DNA from: Erysipelotrichaceae bacterium
Lineage (GTDB): Bacteria > Bacillota_I > Bacilli_A > Erysipelotrichales > Coprobacillaceae
Reading direction: 5' to 3'
Assembly: GCA_018365815.1 (NCBI GenBank)
Contig: JAGZJH010000007.1
Location: 12,220-76,219 of the forward strand
Length of the DNA: 64,000 bases
In this document: one piece after another, positions 15,721-24,660 of the stretch
Layout of the letters: every line of letters starts with the position of its first letter
Numbering within the stretch: position 1 is the stretch's first letter
The notes under the pieces: model-generated
Database searches by the model: none
What the model saw: only the letters and a program-made list of their open reading frames with translations
Told to the model about the DNA's origin: nothing
Program-made: the position numbers and the translations under genes

Positions 15721-16290
15721 TTGAAGAAAAATTCTGTTCAATCATTAGCAATTTCAGCTTTGTTATGTGCATTAAGTTTTATTGGTTTTGAATATCTAAG
15801 AATAGATATTCCTTTGCCGGCAGGAACTACTGCAGTGCATTTTGGAAATGCCTTTCTAGTTTTAGCAGCTTTATTAGTAGGTGGACTCAAAGGAGGCTTA
15901 GCCGGTGCAATTGGAATGACAATTGCTGATTTAATGGTACCACAATATGTCATTTCAGCACCTAAAACATTTATTTTAAAACTATGTATTGGTTTGATTA
16001 CTGGCTTTGTTGCCCATCATATCGCAAAAATCACTCATTCAAATGATCGTAAATATATATTAAAATGGACTATTATTGCAAGTAGTTGTGGAATGTTATT
16101 TAATGTCATTTTTGATCCGCTTGTTTCTTTTATTTACAATAATTACATTATTAAAACTGGCTATACTGTCGCTAAAATATTTGCTGCATGGTCTACTGGA
16201 ACTACTTTTATTAATGCAATCACCTCAATTATAATTGCAACTGTTCTTTATTTAGCATTAAGACCACGTTTAAAAATTACTCATCATTAA
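15721..16290 (+). CDS. ECF transporter S component, probable vitamin B6 uptake
   Basis: 189-residue integral membrane protein with five to six hydrophobic helices, including VLAALLVGGLKGGLAGAIG. This is the glycine/alanine-rich helix that S components use to contact the EcfT subunit. As in group II ECF systems it must share the EcfAA'T module encoded elsewhere. The substrate is inferred from context: the divergent MocR/PdxR-type PLP-sensing regulator suggests pyridoxine or a related B6 vitamer. Thiamine precursor or another vitamin is not excluded. It starts at a TTG (15721) 7 nt after AAAGGGGGA; no ATG competes. Confidence 0.82.
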   Translation: MKKNSVQSLAISALLCALSFIGFEYLRIDIPLPAGTTAVHFGNAFLVLAALLVGGLKGGLAGAIGMTIADLMVPQYVISAPKTFILKLCIGLITGFVAHHIAKITHSNDRKYILKWTIIASSCGMLFNVIFDPLVSFIYNNYIIKTGYTVAKIFAAWSTGTTFINAITSIIIATVLYLALRPRLKITHH

Positions 16291-16306
16291 AATGGGTAAT
16301 TTTTTA
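16273..16306 (+). terminator. Terminator of the ECF S gene
   Basis: AAAATTACTCAT / ATGGGTAATTTT (one G-U pair) followed by T residues. Confidence 0.7.
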
Positions 16307-16312
16307 TTATTA

Positions 16313-16338
16313 AAAAAATCACCCTCAGGTGATTTTTT
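16313..16338 (-). terminator. Terminator of the cold-shock gene
   Basis: AAAAAATCACC, loop CTCA, GGTGATTTTTT: a strong symmetric hairpin usable from both sides, so it can also back up the ECF S terminator. Confidence 0.8.
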
Positions 16339-16345
16339 CATTTTT

Positions 16346-16549
16346 TTATAATTTAACTACGTTATGAGCTTGTAATCCACGATCTCCTTCAACAAGATCG
16401 AATTCAACTAATTGACCTTCATCAATAGTTTTGAATCCTTCTTGAACGATTTGTGAATAATGGAAGAATACATCTTTATCTCCACCATCCATGATAATGA
16501 ATCCAAATCCTTTTTCTTTGTTAAACATTTTTACTTTTCCTGTTGCCAT
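16346..16549 (-). CDS. Cold-shock protein, CspA family
   Basis: 67-residue single cold-shock domain that binds single-stranded RNA/DNA and acts as an RNA chaperone. RNP1 KGFGFI (residues 13-18) and RNP2 VFFHY are present, and the remaining beta-barrel sequence is typical (GQLVEFDLVEGDRGLQAHNVV). It is transcribed alone from a strong promoter with a roughly 40-nt leader. A five-bp hairpin in that leader (GTTGT / ACAAC around 16580-16594) could take part in temperature-dependent expression; csp leaders are often structured. The ATG follows AAAGG with a longish spacing. Confidence 0.95.
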   Translation of the reverse strand: MATGKVKMFNKEKGFGFIIMDGGDKDVFFHYSQIVQEGFKTIDEGQLVEFDLVEGDRGLQAHNVVKL

Positions 16550-16597
16550 TAATAATACCTAAACCTTTCAATAAAATATGTTGTCTCCAACAACTTA

Positions 16598-16626
16598 ACT
16601 ATACTACACTATTTAAAAAAATGCAA
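16598..16626 (-). promoter_or_regulatory. Cold-shock gene promoter
   Basis: Minus-strand TTGCAT (16621-16626), 17 nt, TATAGT (16598-16603). It is located between the ffh stop codon and the cold-shock gene. Confidence 0.7.
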
Positions 16627-16643
16627 TTTAATTTAATCATTTG

Positions 16644-18038
16644 TTATTTTTTCTTTTTCTTTTTGTGTCTTTCTTTTTTACGATTTGGTTGAACAAAGTT
16701 TGATTTTTTAGGTTTACCACTTATCATACCTGTCATCGGATTAATACGTGTCATATTTTCCATTAACATTTTTGATTGTTCAAAACGTTTTAATAAACGG
16801 TTAATATCTGCCACTTGCATTCCACAACCCGCAGCAATTCTTTGTTTTCGTTTAGCATTTAAAATTGATGGATCACGTCTTTCTGCTTTAGTCATTGAAT
16901 TAATAATTGCTTCTGTACGTTTCATCTCTTTATTGGTATCTTCATCATTGATTTTTGGCATGTTTGCTCCCATTCCCGGAATCATTTTTAAAATTCCTGA
17001 AATAGGTCCTAATTTTTGAACTTGCTTTAATTGTTCAAGCATATCATCTAAACCAAATTGTCCTGATGTTAAACGGTCTAAAGATTTTTTGGTACTCTTT
17101 TCATCAATAACATCTTGTGCTTTTTCAATTAAAGACATGACATCTCCCATACCTAAAATACGATCTGCCATACGATCAGGATAGAATAAATCTAATGCAT
17201 CTAATTTTTCACCTGTACCGATAAATTTAATTGGTACATTAGTAATATGACGAATTGATAATGCACCACCACCTCGTGCATCACCATCTAATTTTGTTAA
17301 AACGGCACCTGTAATTGAAAGTTTTTCATTAAAACTACTTGCAACATTCACAATATCTTGACCAGTTAATGCATCTACAACTAATAAAATTTCATCAGGA
17401 TGAGCAATATTTTTAATATTTAACAACTCGTCCATTAATACTTCATCAATATGTAAACGTCCGGCTGTATCGATAAAAATGACATCATTGTTGTTTTCTT
17501 TAGCAAACTCTAGTGCTTCAGTGACAATTTGTTCAGGTTTTATATCTGTTCCTTTAGAAAAAACCGGTACATCTAACTGTTTTCCAATAGTTTCTAACTG
17601 TTCAATAGCTGCAGGACGGTAAATATCGGCTGCTACTAATAATGGTTTTTTACTATATTTTTTACGAATTAAGTTAGCAATTTTTCCGGTAGTTGTTGTT
17701 TTACCTGCCCCTTGAAGCCCAACCATCATAATAATCGTTGGTTTTTTATCAAAATTAACTTCTGATACAGTCGTTCCTAATAATTCAACTAATTCTTCAT
17801 GAACAATTTTAACGACCATTTGTCCTGGTGTTAGTGAACTTAAAACATCTTGTCCCAATGCTTTTTCTTTTACATTTTGAATAAATGTTTTTACAACTTT
17901 AAAGTTAACATCTGCTTCTAATAACGCTAAACGTATTTCACGAAGCATTTCATCCATGTTTTGTTCAGTTAAATGACTTTGCCCTCGAATCTTTTTAATC
18001 GATCCTTGCAAACGTTCTGATAATGATTCAAATGCCAT
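16644..18038 (-). CDS. ffh: Signal recognition particle GTPase Ffh
   Basis: Protein subunit of the signal recognition particle. It binds signal peptides and 4.5S/6S RNA and delivers ribosomes to FtsY. 464 residues: N domain (1-85), G domain with P-loop GLQGAGKTTT, DTAGR and TKLDGDARGG, then the methionine-rich M domain (about 300-440) with RRDPSILNAKRKQRIAAGCG for RNA binding. A lysine-rich tail ends the protein. It is the last gene of the smc-ftsY-ylxM-ffh operon, 11 bp after ylxM, the order conserved in Bacillota. In Bacillus rpsP follows; here a cold-shock gene does. Confidence 0.98.
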   Translation of the reverse strand: MAFESLSERLQGSIKKIRGQSHLTEQNMDEMLREIRLALLEADVNFKVVKTFIQNVKEKALGQDVLSSLTPGQMVVKIVHEELVELLGTTVSEVNFDKKPTIIMMVGLQGAGKTTTTGKIANLIRKKYSKKPLLVAADIYRPAAIEQLETIGKQLDVPVFSKGTDIKPEQIVTEALEFAKENNNDVIFIDTAGRLHIDEVLMDELLNIKNIAHPDEILLVVDALTGQDIVNVASSFNEKLSITGAVLTKLDGDARGGGALSIRHITNVPIKFIGTGEKLDALDLFYPDRMADRILGMGDVMSLIEKAQDVIDEKSTKKSLDRLTSGQFGLDDMLEQLKQVQKLGPISGILKMIPGMGANMPKINDEDTNKEMKRTEAIINSMTKAERRDPSILNAKRKQRIAAGCGMQVADINRLLKRFEQSKMLMENMTRINPMTGMISGKPKKSNFVQPNRKKERHKKKKKK

Positions 18039-18049
18039 GTTTAAGCCTC

Positions 18050-18376
18050 CTATAAATTTTTAATTTTTTCTAAATAATCATATAATTGTTGATGATCTTG
18101 ATTTTCAAATGTTTCAATTTCTTGAATTAATTTTAATCGTTGTGTATGTTTTTCTAATAAATGCAGTTTACTTTCATAATCTTCTAAAATATGTTCAGCA
18201 CGCTTGAGGTTGTCATGAACTGCATTTCTTGAAACACTAAATTCTTCAGCAATTTCTGATAATGAATAATCTTCGTTATAGTAATAAATAAGATAGGTAT
18301 ATTGTTTTTCAGTCAATAATTCACCATATAAATCCATTAACATATTGATACGTTTTGTTTTTTCTAATGAATTCAT
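18050..18376 (-). CDS. ylxM: SRP-associated HTH protein YlxM (UPF0122)
   Basis: 108 residues with a sigma-like HTH (about 20-65): LTEKQYTYLIYYYNEDYSLSEIAEEFSVSRNAVHDNLKRAE, in which SLSEIAEEFSVSRNAV is the HTH. The C-terminal half is a coiled-coil-prone helix. YlxM/UPF0122 genes accompany ffh throughout Bacillota and the protein has been shown in streptococci to modulate the SRP pathway. It lies 2 bp after ftsY and 11 bp before ffh. The ATG follows a usable site at the end of ftsY. Confidence 0.95.
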   Translation of the reverse strand: MNSLEKTKRINMLMDLYGELLTEKQYTYLIYYYNEDYSLSEIAEEFSVSRNAVHDNLKRAEHILEDYESKLHLLEKHTQRLKLIQEIETFENQDHQQLYDYLEKIKNL

Positions 18377-18378
18377 TA

Positions 18379-19359
18379 TTACTCACCCATTAAGTTTTTA
18401 CATAAACCATAAATATATTGCTCTAAATCAAATGTTTGTAAGTCATCCATATGTTCACCAAAACAAATAAATTTAACCGGTATATTTAAACTATCTTTAA
18501 TTGATAAAACAATTCCACCTTTAGCAGTACCGTCCATTTTTGTTAAAACAATACCTGTAATATCAGTGATTTTTGCAAACTCAGTAGCTTGACTAACCCC
18601 ATTTTGTCCAGTCGTTGCATCGATGACTAACAATGTTTCATGAGGACCATCAGGAATTTCACGTTTTATAATACGGTTCATTTTTTCTAATTCATTCATT
18701 AAATTAACTTTATTTTGTAAACGTCCAGCTGTATCAATAATTAACACATCGACTTTTTTTTCTTTGGCTTGTTTAATTCCATCATATACTGCAGCCGATG
18801 GATCTCCACCAACTTTCCCCTTAACAATGTCTACATTTAAACGATCAGCCCACTTTGCTAATTGATCAATCGCTCCGGCTCTAAATGTATCTCCAGCCAC
18901 TAACATCACTGATTTATTCATTGCTTGCATCATATGAGTTAATTTAGCGATAGTTGTTGTTTTACCTGCCCCATTAACCCCTACCATTAAAATGACTGTC
19001 AGTCCATCTTCTTGATAGTTAATTTCATTTGTCATATAACCATCATTAGCGTAAATGACAAACATTTTATCAATAATAATATCATTAATTTGATTTGGAT
19101 TAGTAATTCCTTGTAAACGAACTTCTTTTTTAATTTCATCTACAATTTTCATCACCATATTAACCCCAACATCAGACATGATCAAAATATTTTCTAATTC
19201 TTCAAAATAGTCATCATCAATCTCTCTAAAACGAGCGGCTAATTGGTTAATTTTATCTGAAAAAGAAGCATTTGATTTATCTAATCCCGCGACATATTTT
19301 TCGTTTTGCTTGGCTGATTTTCCAACTAATTTTTCTTTGATTTTATCAAAAAATCCCAT
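18379..19359 (-). CDS. ftsY: SRP receptor FtsY
   Basis: Membrane-associated SRP receptor GTPase. 326 residues: a short basic N-terminus (MGFFDKIKEKLVGKS) able to bind the membrane, an N domain, then the NG GTPase with GVNGAGKTTTIAKL, DTFRAGAIDQL, DTAGRLQN and TKMDGTAKGG. It lacks the long acidic A domain of E. coli FtsY, as is usual in Bacillota. It abuts the smc stop codon with no intergenic base and lies 2 bp before ylxM. Confidence 0.97.
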   Translation of the reverse strand: MGFFDKIKEKLVGKSAKQNEKYVAGLDKSNASFSDKINQLAARFREIDDDYFEELENILIMSDVGVNMVMKIVDEIKKEVRLQGITNPNQINDIIIDKMFVIYANDGYMTNEINYQEDGLTVILMVGVNGAGKTTTIAKLTHMMQAMNKSVMLVAGDTFRAGAIDQLAKWADRLNVDIVKGKVGGDPSAAVYDGIKQAKEKKVDVLIIDTAGRLQNKVNLMNELEKMNRIIKREIPDGPHETLLVIDATTGQNGVSQATEFAKITDITGIVLTKMDGTAKGGIVLSIKDSLNIPVKFICFGEHMDDLQTFDLEQYIYGLCKNLMGE

Positions 19360-22296
19360 TTAATTTTCCTCCTTTGATGCAACATCTTCAAATTTTACAC
19401 TAATTAATTTTGTAACACCTTTTTGTTGCATTGTTGCCCCATATAATATATCACACTGCTCCATTGTTCCTGGTCTATGGGTAACAACGATAAATTGTGT
19501 TTGTTCTTCAAATTCTTTTAAATATTTTGCAAATCTTTCCACATTCGCTTGGTCTAAAGCCGCTTCGACCTCATCTAAAATACACATTGGAACCGGTCTA
19601 ACTTTTAAAATGGCAAATAAACATGAAATGGCTATCAAAGCTTTTTCCCCACCTGAAAAAAGTGAAATATTTTGAACTGATTTACCCGGTGGTTGAACAT
19701 CAATATCCACTCCGGTTTCTAATATATTATCAGGATCTGTATATTTAAGCATAGCTTTTCCACCGCCTAGTAATGCTCTAAATACTTCGTTAAATTGATG
19801 ATTAATTTCATGAAATGTTTCATCAAATTTTTGAACCATGACTTCGTCCATCTCATCAATGGCTTTGAGTAAGCTATTTTGCGCTTCTATCAAATCAAGT
19901 CTTTGCGTATTCAAATGTTCATAGCGTTCACTGACTTCTTGATATTCATTAATCGCATCAAGATTGATATTCCCTAAACGATTAATTTCACTTTTTAAAG
20001 TAAACACAACACTACGAGCATCGTCAGTCACTTTTACATTACTGTAATTTTCAACTGCGTACTCAAAAGTCATTTTATATTCTTCGGTTAGATAAGATAA
20101 TTTACTATTTAAAGAAGCCTCAACTTTTGTAAATTCAATACGTGTGTTCATGAGTCTATTTTTAACATCACTTGTTAATTTTCTAAGTTCTCGTACTTCG
20201 TTTTCTAATACATCATTATCATTGACATAACTCATACGTATTTCACGTTTGATTTTAATTTGTTCAGTCAGTTCATCTCGTTTTTTAATTGCTTCGTTTA
20301 ATTGATTGATAATATCACTATCAACTTGCCCTTCAAGAATTTGTGCCATCTCTAATTTCTCACTTGAAAGTGATTCAAATTGTGTTTTCAAACTATTAAA
20401 TTCATTTAATTTTTGACTCACTTCTTCTTCAATACGCGCATAAGATATTTTCTTTTGTAATAAAATATTCCCATATTCTTTAAAGCTTGTTTCAAGTTCA
20501 TTGAGTTGTCCTTTTAAAACAAGAATATTTTTTTCATGTTGGTTAATATCCACTTCAATTTTTTCTAATTCTTTTTTAGAAGTTTGGGGAGTCTGATACT
20601 TGCGACTTTGTCCCCCACTCATTGAACCTCCAACATTTACAACATCACCTGTTAAAGTGACAATTTTATAGCGATAATATAAAGCATTAGCTAAATGATT
20701 TGCCGTTTCAATGGTATCTGTAATCAATGTATTTCCTAATTGGTTTGAAACAACTAGTTGATAACGTGGATTGTATTCCACAAAATCACTGGCAATCCCT
20801 AAAAATCCTATCGTATTTTGAGCAACTAATAAATGCTCATCACGCACCGTTCTTTTTGAAAGGGAATCGATAGGTAAAAATGTTGCACGTCCGGCTCTAT
20901 TTTGTTTTAAATAACTAATTGCATTTCTGGCACTAGATTGATCTTTTGTTAAAACAAACTGCATCGCTGATCCTAAAGCAGTTGAAATTGCTAATTCATA
21001 ATTTTCTTTAGGAACAATCATCTGTTCAACTATTCCAATAATTCCATTAAGATTAGTTGATAAAATTGTTTTAACACCATAGTTATAATGTGAACGATCT
21101 TCTAATTGTTCTTTAAGCATCGTCTTTTTAACTCTTAAACCATTATATTTTGAGTTTTGTTGTTCTATTAAACCACGCAATTGGTCTATTTTCATTTGTG
21201 TATCTTGGCGCTTCTTTTCAGTTAAAGAAACATCTTTTTCTAAAATTTCATAACGTTCAACACGATTGTTGTATTCATTTAAAACATCAGTTAACATTTG
21301 TTTTAATGAAATGAGTTTATTTTCTATATCTTCATTAGATTGACTTTCTACAATATGTTTACGTTTTTCATCAATTTGTACTTTATTAGCATTAAGTACA
21401 TTTACTTCTTCCATTGCATACATTAATTTTTCTTGCAATTCGTTAATTTCTTTATCAAGTAAAAGCATTTTATTTTTTTTGCTTTCAATCACCGCTTCTT
21501 TGGAAGATAAATCCGCTAAATACTGTTGATCAAATTGTTCTAATTCACTGATACTTTGTTTTAAAGTATCAAAATTTTCTTTTAATTCATTTACCTCGTT
21601 AATAATTAAACTGATTTCAATTTTTTCTAATTCTTTTCTTAACTCTAAATATTTAGTCGCTTTATCGCTTTGCTTTTTTAAAGGTCCGATTTGTTTTTCT
21701 AATTCTGCGACAATATCTTGAATACGATTTAAGTTATCAGTTGTTTTTTCTAAACGACGTAAAGATTCATTTTTACGTTTCTTATATTTTGCCACTCCTG
21801 CTGCTTCTTCAAACATTAAACGACGATCTTCAGGTTTAGAATCTGCAAATGATGAGATATTCCCTTGTGAAATCATTGATAGAGAATCTCGTCCTAAGCC
21901 GGTATCCATAATTAAATCTACAATATCTTTTAAACGACAAGGTTGTTTATTCAACAAATATTCCCCTTCGTTATTATGACGATAAATTCGACGTGTAATT
22001 TCAACTTCTTCATAATCACTTTTAAGATGATGATCACTATTATCAAACACTAATGTCACTTCTGCGACATTTTGTGGTTTACGATCTTGTGAACCGGCAA
22101 AAATGACATCACTCATTGAACTTCCACGAAGTGATTTGACTGACTGTTCTCCTAAAACCCAGCGAATTGCATCAGTGATATTACTTTTTCCACAACCATT
22201 TGGTCCTACTATTCCAGTAATTCCCTGTTGAAACTCTAAATTAACTTTATCTGCAAATGATTTAAAACCATGCAATTCTATTCTTTTTAAATACAT
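19360..22296 (-). CDS. smc: Chromosome segregation SMC ATPase
   Basis: ATPase core of condensin, working with ScpA/ScpB to organise the origin region. 978 residues: Walker A GPNGCGKSN at 31-39, Q-loop region, two long coiled coils (about 165-385 and 555-800), a hinge around 400-530 (GIIGIVEQMI ... RATFLPID), then the ABC signature FSGGEKALIAIS and Walker B MCILDEVEAALDQ. It is about 200 residues shorter than the usual 1180-1190; the loss is in the coiled-coil arms, while hinge and heads look complete. It is the first gene of the smc-ftsY-ylxM-ffh operon. rnc, its usual upstream neighbour, is absent. Confidence 0.97.
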   Translation of the reverse strand: MYLKRIELHGFKSFADKVNLEFQQGITGIVGPNGCGKSNITDAIRWVLGEQSVKSLRGSSMSDVIFAGSQDRKPQNVAEVTLVFDNSDHHLKSDYEEVEITRRIYRHNNEGEYLLNKQPCRLKDIVDLIMDTGLGRDSLSMISQGNISSFADSKPEDRRLMFEEAAGVAKYKKRKNESLRRLEKTTDNLNRIQDIVAELEKQIGPLKKQSDKATKYLELRKELEKIEISLIINEVNELKENFDTLKQSISELEQFDQQYLADLSSKEAVIESKKNKMLLLDKEINELQEKLMYAMEEVNVLNANKVQIDEKRKHIVESQSNEDIENKLISLKQMLTDVLNEYNNRVERYEILEKDVSLTEKKRQDTQMKIDQLRGLIEQQNSKYNGLRVKKTMLKEQLEDRSHYNYGVKTILSTNLNGIIGIVEQMIVPKENYELAISTALGSAMQFVLTKDQSSARNAISYLKQNRAGRATFLPIDSLSKRTVRDEHLLVAQNTIGFLGIASDFVEYNPRYQLVVSNQLGNTLITDTIETANHLANALYYRYKIVTLTGDVVNVGGSMSGGQSRKYQTPQTSKKELEKIEVDINQHEKNILVLKGQLNELETSFKEYGNILLQKKISYARIEEEVSQKLNEFNSLKTQFESLSSEKLEMAQILEGQVDSDIINQLNEAIKKRDELTEQIKIKREIRMSYVNDNDVLENEVRELRKLTSDVKNRLMNTRIEFTKVEASLNSKLSYLTEEYKMTFEYAVENYSNVKVTDDARSVVFTLKSEINRLGNINLDAINEYQEVSERYEHLNTQRLDLIEAQNSLLKAIDEMDEVMVQKFDETFHEINHQFNEVFRALLGGGKAMLKYTDPDNILETGVDIDVQPPGKSVQNISLFSGGEKALIAISCLFAILKVRPVPMCILDEVEAALDQANVERFAKYLKEFEEQTQFIVVTHRPGTMEQCDILYGATMQQKGVTKLISVKFEDVASKEEN

Positions 22297-22411
22297 CAGC
22301 TCACCCCTTTGTTTCAGTATATTATTATATAATAAATAGCAATAAAATAAAAGAATTTATGAGTTTATTGCCTTTTACACCGATATTTTTCCGATAATAT
22401 TGCATATAAAA

Positions 22412-22441
22412 GGCTTTTAGTGACTTGTTTTACTAAAAGCC
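22412..22441 (-). terminator. Terminator of the two-component operon
   Basis: GGCTTTTAGT (22412-22421) / ACTAAAAGCC (22432-22441) with T-rich sequence on the minus-strand 3' side. Confidence 0.7.
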
Positions 22442-22442
22442 C

Positions 22443-23825
22443 TTATTCTTTACGATAAGATTTAAACACTTCTTTTATTCCTGTTCTTTCACAAGGTAAA
22501 GTGACATAAAACTCAGAACCGACATCTTTTTGTGATTTTACATTCACACTTCCATGATGCAATTCAACTATACTTTTAACAATCGATAATCCAAGTCCAT
22601 TTCCACCGACTGCTCTAGCTTTATCTTCACGATAAAATCTTTCAAAAATATGACGTAACCCATCTTCATCAATTCCTATTCCTGTGTCACTAATCATCAC
22701 TTCAACATCTTTACTTGTACGTTTTAAATTGACTGAAATATAACCCTCTTCATTTGTATATTTAATCGCATTATTTAATAAATTAATCCATACTTGTTCT
22801 AATCTATTTTGATCACCCGCAATAATAACTTCTTTTTTAGGAAAATTTACTTCAATATCAATATCTTTTGATTTTGCTGATTCTTCTAAAGAAGAAATCA
22901 CCCGTTGTAATTGTTGCGTCAATGAATAGGTTTCTATATTTAACTCAATGTCTTCGCCTTCTAATAAAGTTAACTGCAACATATTTTTACTCAACTGTGA
23001 TAAACGTTGTGATTCAAATAAAATAATATCTGCATATTTAGTACGTTGTTCTTCCGTTAAATTTTCATCTTTTAAAATCGTTGCAAAGCCTTTAATTGAC
23101 GTTAAAGGAGTTTGAAATTCGTGTGATACATCAGAGATAAATTGTTGTCTAGTTTGTTCTGTTTTAGCAAGTTGTGCAGCCATGAGATTAAAACTTCGAT
23201 TGAGTTTTCCCATCTCATCATTACCTTCGTAATTGACAGTAATGTTGTAATTGCCTTTAGCAAGTTCTTGTGTTGCTCTAGTTAAACGAGCAATTGGTTT
23301 AACAATAATATCTGCAATAATTAAAAAAACAATACTTCCAACAATAAAAATAAAACCAATTGCCATAAAGGCTGAATGTTTAAATATATATTCTTGCTTT
23401 GAAATATCTTTTTGAACAAATAAATAGCAATCCTCACCATTAATTGTAATAATATTGCCTATTGTTTGAAACCTTGAGCCTCGAATATTAGTTTGCTTAG
23501 ATTCATCTTGATATAACTCCTTAATTTTTTCATCAACAAAATCATTACGTCGAAATTGTCCGTATGTTTTTTCACCAACTTCTGGTTGGTACAATAATAT
23601 TCCAACTCCTAAAGTATCGACAATCTCGTTTATTTTATTTTCATCTACACTACTAAAACCTTCTAATTCACCTTTAACTAAAGTCGCTGCATTATTAAGT
23701 TCTGTTTCAGTAAATTCTGATAACTCTTCACTGTTATTTTTAAGCATAAAATAAGCAGCAAATGAGAAACTAATTAAAATACTGACTAAAAATCCCAAGA
23801 TAATTTTTCCATATATTGATTTCAT
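22443..23825 (-). CDS. Membrane sensor histidine kinase (HAMP-HisKA-HATPase)
   Basis: 460 residues. One TM helix at 7-28, an extracytoplasmic domain (29-150), a second TM at 152-173, a HAMP domain at about 175-228, HisKA with the phospho-acceptor His235 in FISDVSHEFQTPL, then a HATPase domain with N-box (NLLNNAIKYTNE), ISDTGIGI and GGNGLGLSIV. The architecture is that of PhoR/ResE/SrrB-type kinases paired with OmpR regulators. The stimulus is unknown and no target genes are adjacent. It lies 4 bp after its response regulator gene and ends at a terminator. Confidence 0.93.
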   Translation of the reverse strand: MKSIYGKIILGFLVSILISFSFAAYFMLKNNSEELSEFTETELNNAATLVKGELEGFSSVDENKINEIVDTLGVGILLYQPEVGEKTYGQFRRNDFVDEKIKELYQDESKQTNIRGSRFQTIGNIITINGEDCYLFVQKDISKQEYIFKHSAFMAIGFIFIVGSIVFLIIADIIVKPIARLTRATQELAKGNYNITVNYEGNDEMGKLNRSFNLMAAQLAKTEQTRQQFISDVSHEFQTPLTSIKGFATILKDENLTEEQRTKYADIILFESQRLSQLSKNMLQLTLLEGEDIELNIETYSLTQQLQRVISSLEESAKSKDIDIEVNFPKKEVIIAGDQNRLEQVWINLLNNAIKYTNEEGYISVNLKRTSKDVEVMISDTGIGIDEDGLRHIFERFYREDKARAVGGNGLGLSIVKSIVELHHGSVNVKSQKDVGSEFYVTLPCERTGIKEVFKSYRKE

Positions 23826-23829
23826 TTGA

Positions 23830-24510
23830 CTAACCGTTATTTTCTACTTCGACTTTATAGCCAAGACCTCTTACTGTCACTACTTTAAAATCAGGAATGT
23901 GACCTAAATTTTCACGAATGCGTTTAATATGAACATCAACAGTACGATCAAATCCATCATAATCCATACCCCAAATGCGTTCAATTAATTGCTCTCTTGA
24001 AAAAATTTGATTAGGTTTTTTAGCTAGTTCAAAAACTAATTCAAATTGCTTTAGTGGTAAATGAATAATTTGACCATTATAATTAATTTCATATTTATCA
24101 CCATCTAAAGTTGTATGACCAATCGTAATAATATTTTTAGCATTGACACTATATCGTTTTAAAATAGTTTTAACACGTGCCATTAATTCCGAAGCATCAA
24201 ATGGTTTAACGACATAATCATCTACCCCTAAATCAAATCCTTTTAATTTATCCTCTGAAGTTCCTTTTGCAGTCAACATAATTGCGGGAATATCACGTAT
24301 TTCTTTCATCTTTTCAACAAATTCATAACCGTCCATAATAGGCATCATAATATCTACAATCGCTAAATCAATATATTCATTTTCAATGATTTCTAATGCC
24401 TCTTGACCGTTATTGGCTTCTCTAATTTCATATCCTTCTTTATTTAAATAGAATTTTATCAATTCACGAATGTGAACCTCATCATCAACAACTAAAACTT
24501 TAATTTTCAT
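23830..24510 (-). CDS. OmpR/PhoB-family response regulator
   Basis: 226 residues from the ATG at 24510, spaced 7 nt from TAGGAGGG; a TTG two codons upstream is too close to that site. The receiver domain has the acidic pocket DDE, phospho-acceptor Asp53 in VDIMMPIMDG, Thr in LTAKG and Lys in DDYVVKPF. The winged-helix output domain (about 130-224) has QIFSREQLIERIWG and FDRTVDVHIKRIRENLG. Partner of the following kinase. The DNA target is unknown. Confidence 0.95.
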   Translation of the reverse strand: MKIKVLVVDDEVHIRELIKFYLNKEGYEIREANNGQEALEIIENEYIDLAIVDIMMPIMDGYEFVEKMKEIRDIPAIMLTAKGTSEDKLKGFDLGVDDYVVKPFDASELMARVKTILKRYSVNAKNIITIGHTTLDGDKYEINYNGQIIHLPLKQFELVFELAKKPNQIFSREQLIERIWGMDYDGFDRTVDVHIKRIRENLGHIPDFKVVTVRGLGYKVEVENNG

Positions 24511-24637
24511 ACTCAACCCTCCTAGAGTTATTATAAAAGTTTAATTTGAACTCTATATGACTATTATAACTTAATTTATCCATGAAAAGAAGTATGTTTA
24601 TGATTTAAAATATTTCTAACTCTATTCAAGTAAAAAA

Positions 24638-24660
24638 GAAGTATCTATTATTGATACTTC
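24638..24660 (-). terminator. Terminator of nrnA-ackA
   Basis: GAAGTATC (24638-24645) / GATACTTC (24653-24660) with a T run on the minus-strand side; overlaps the 3' end of nrnA. Confidence 0.75.
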
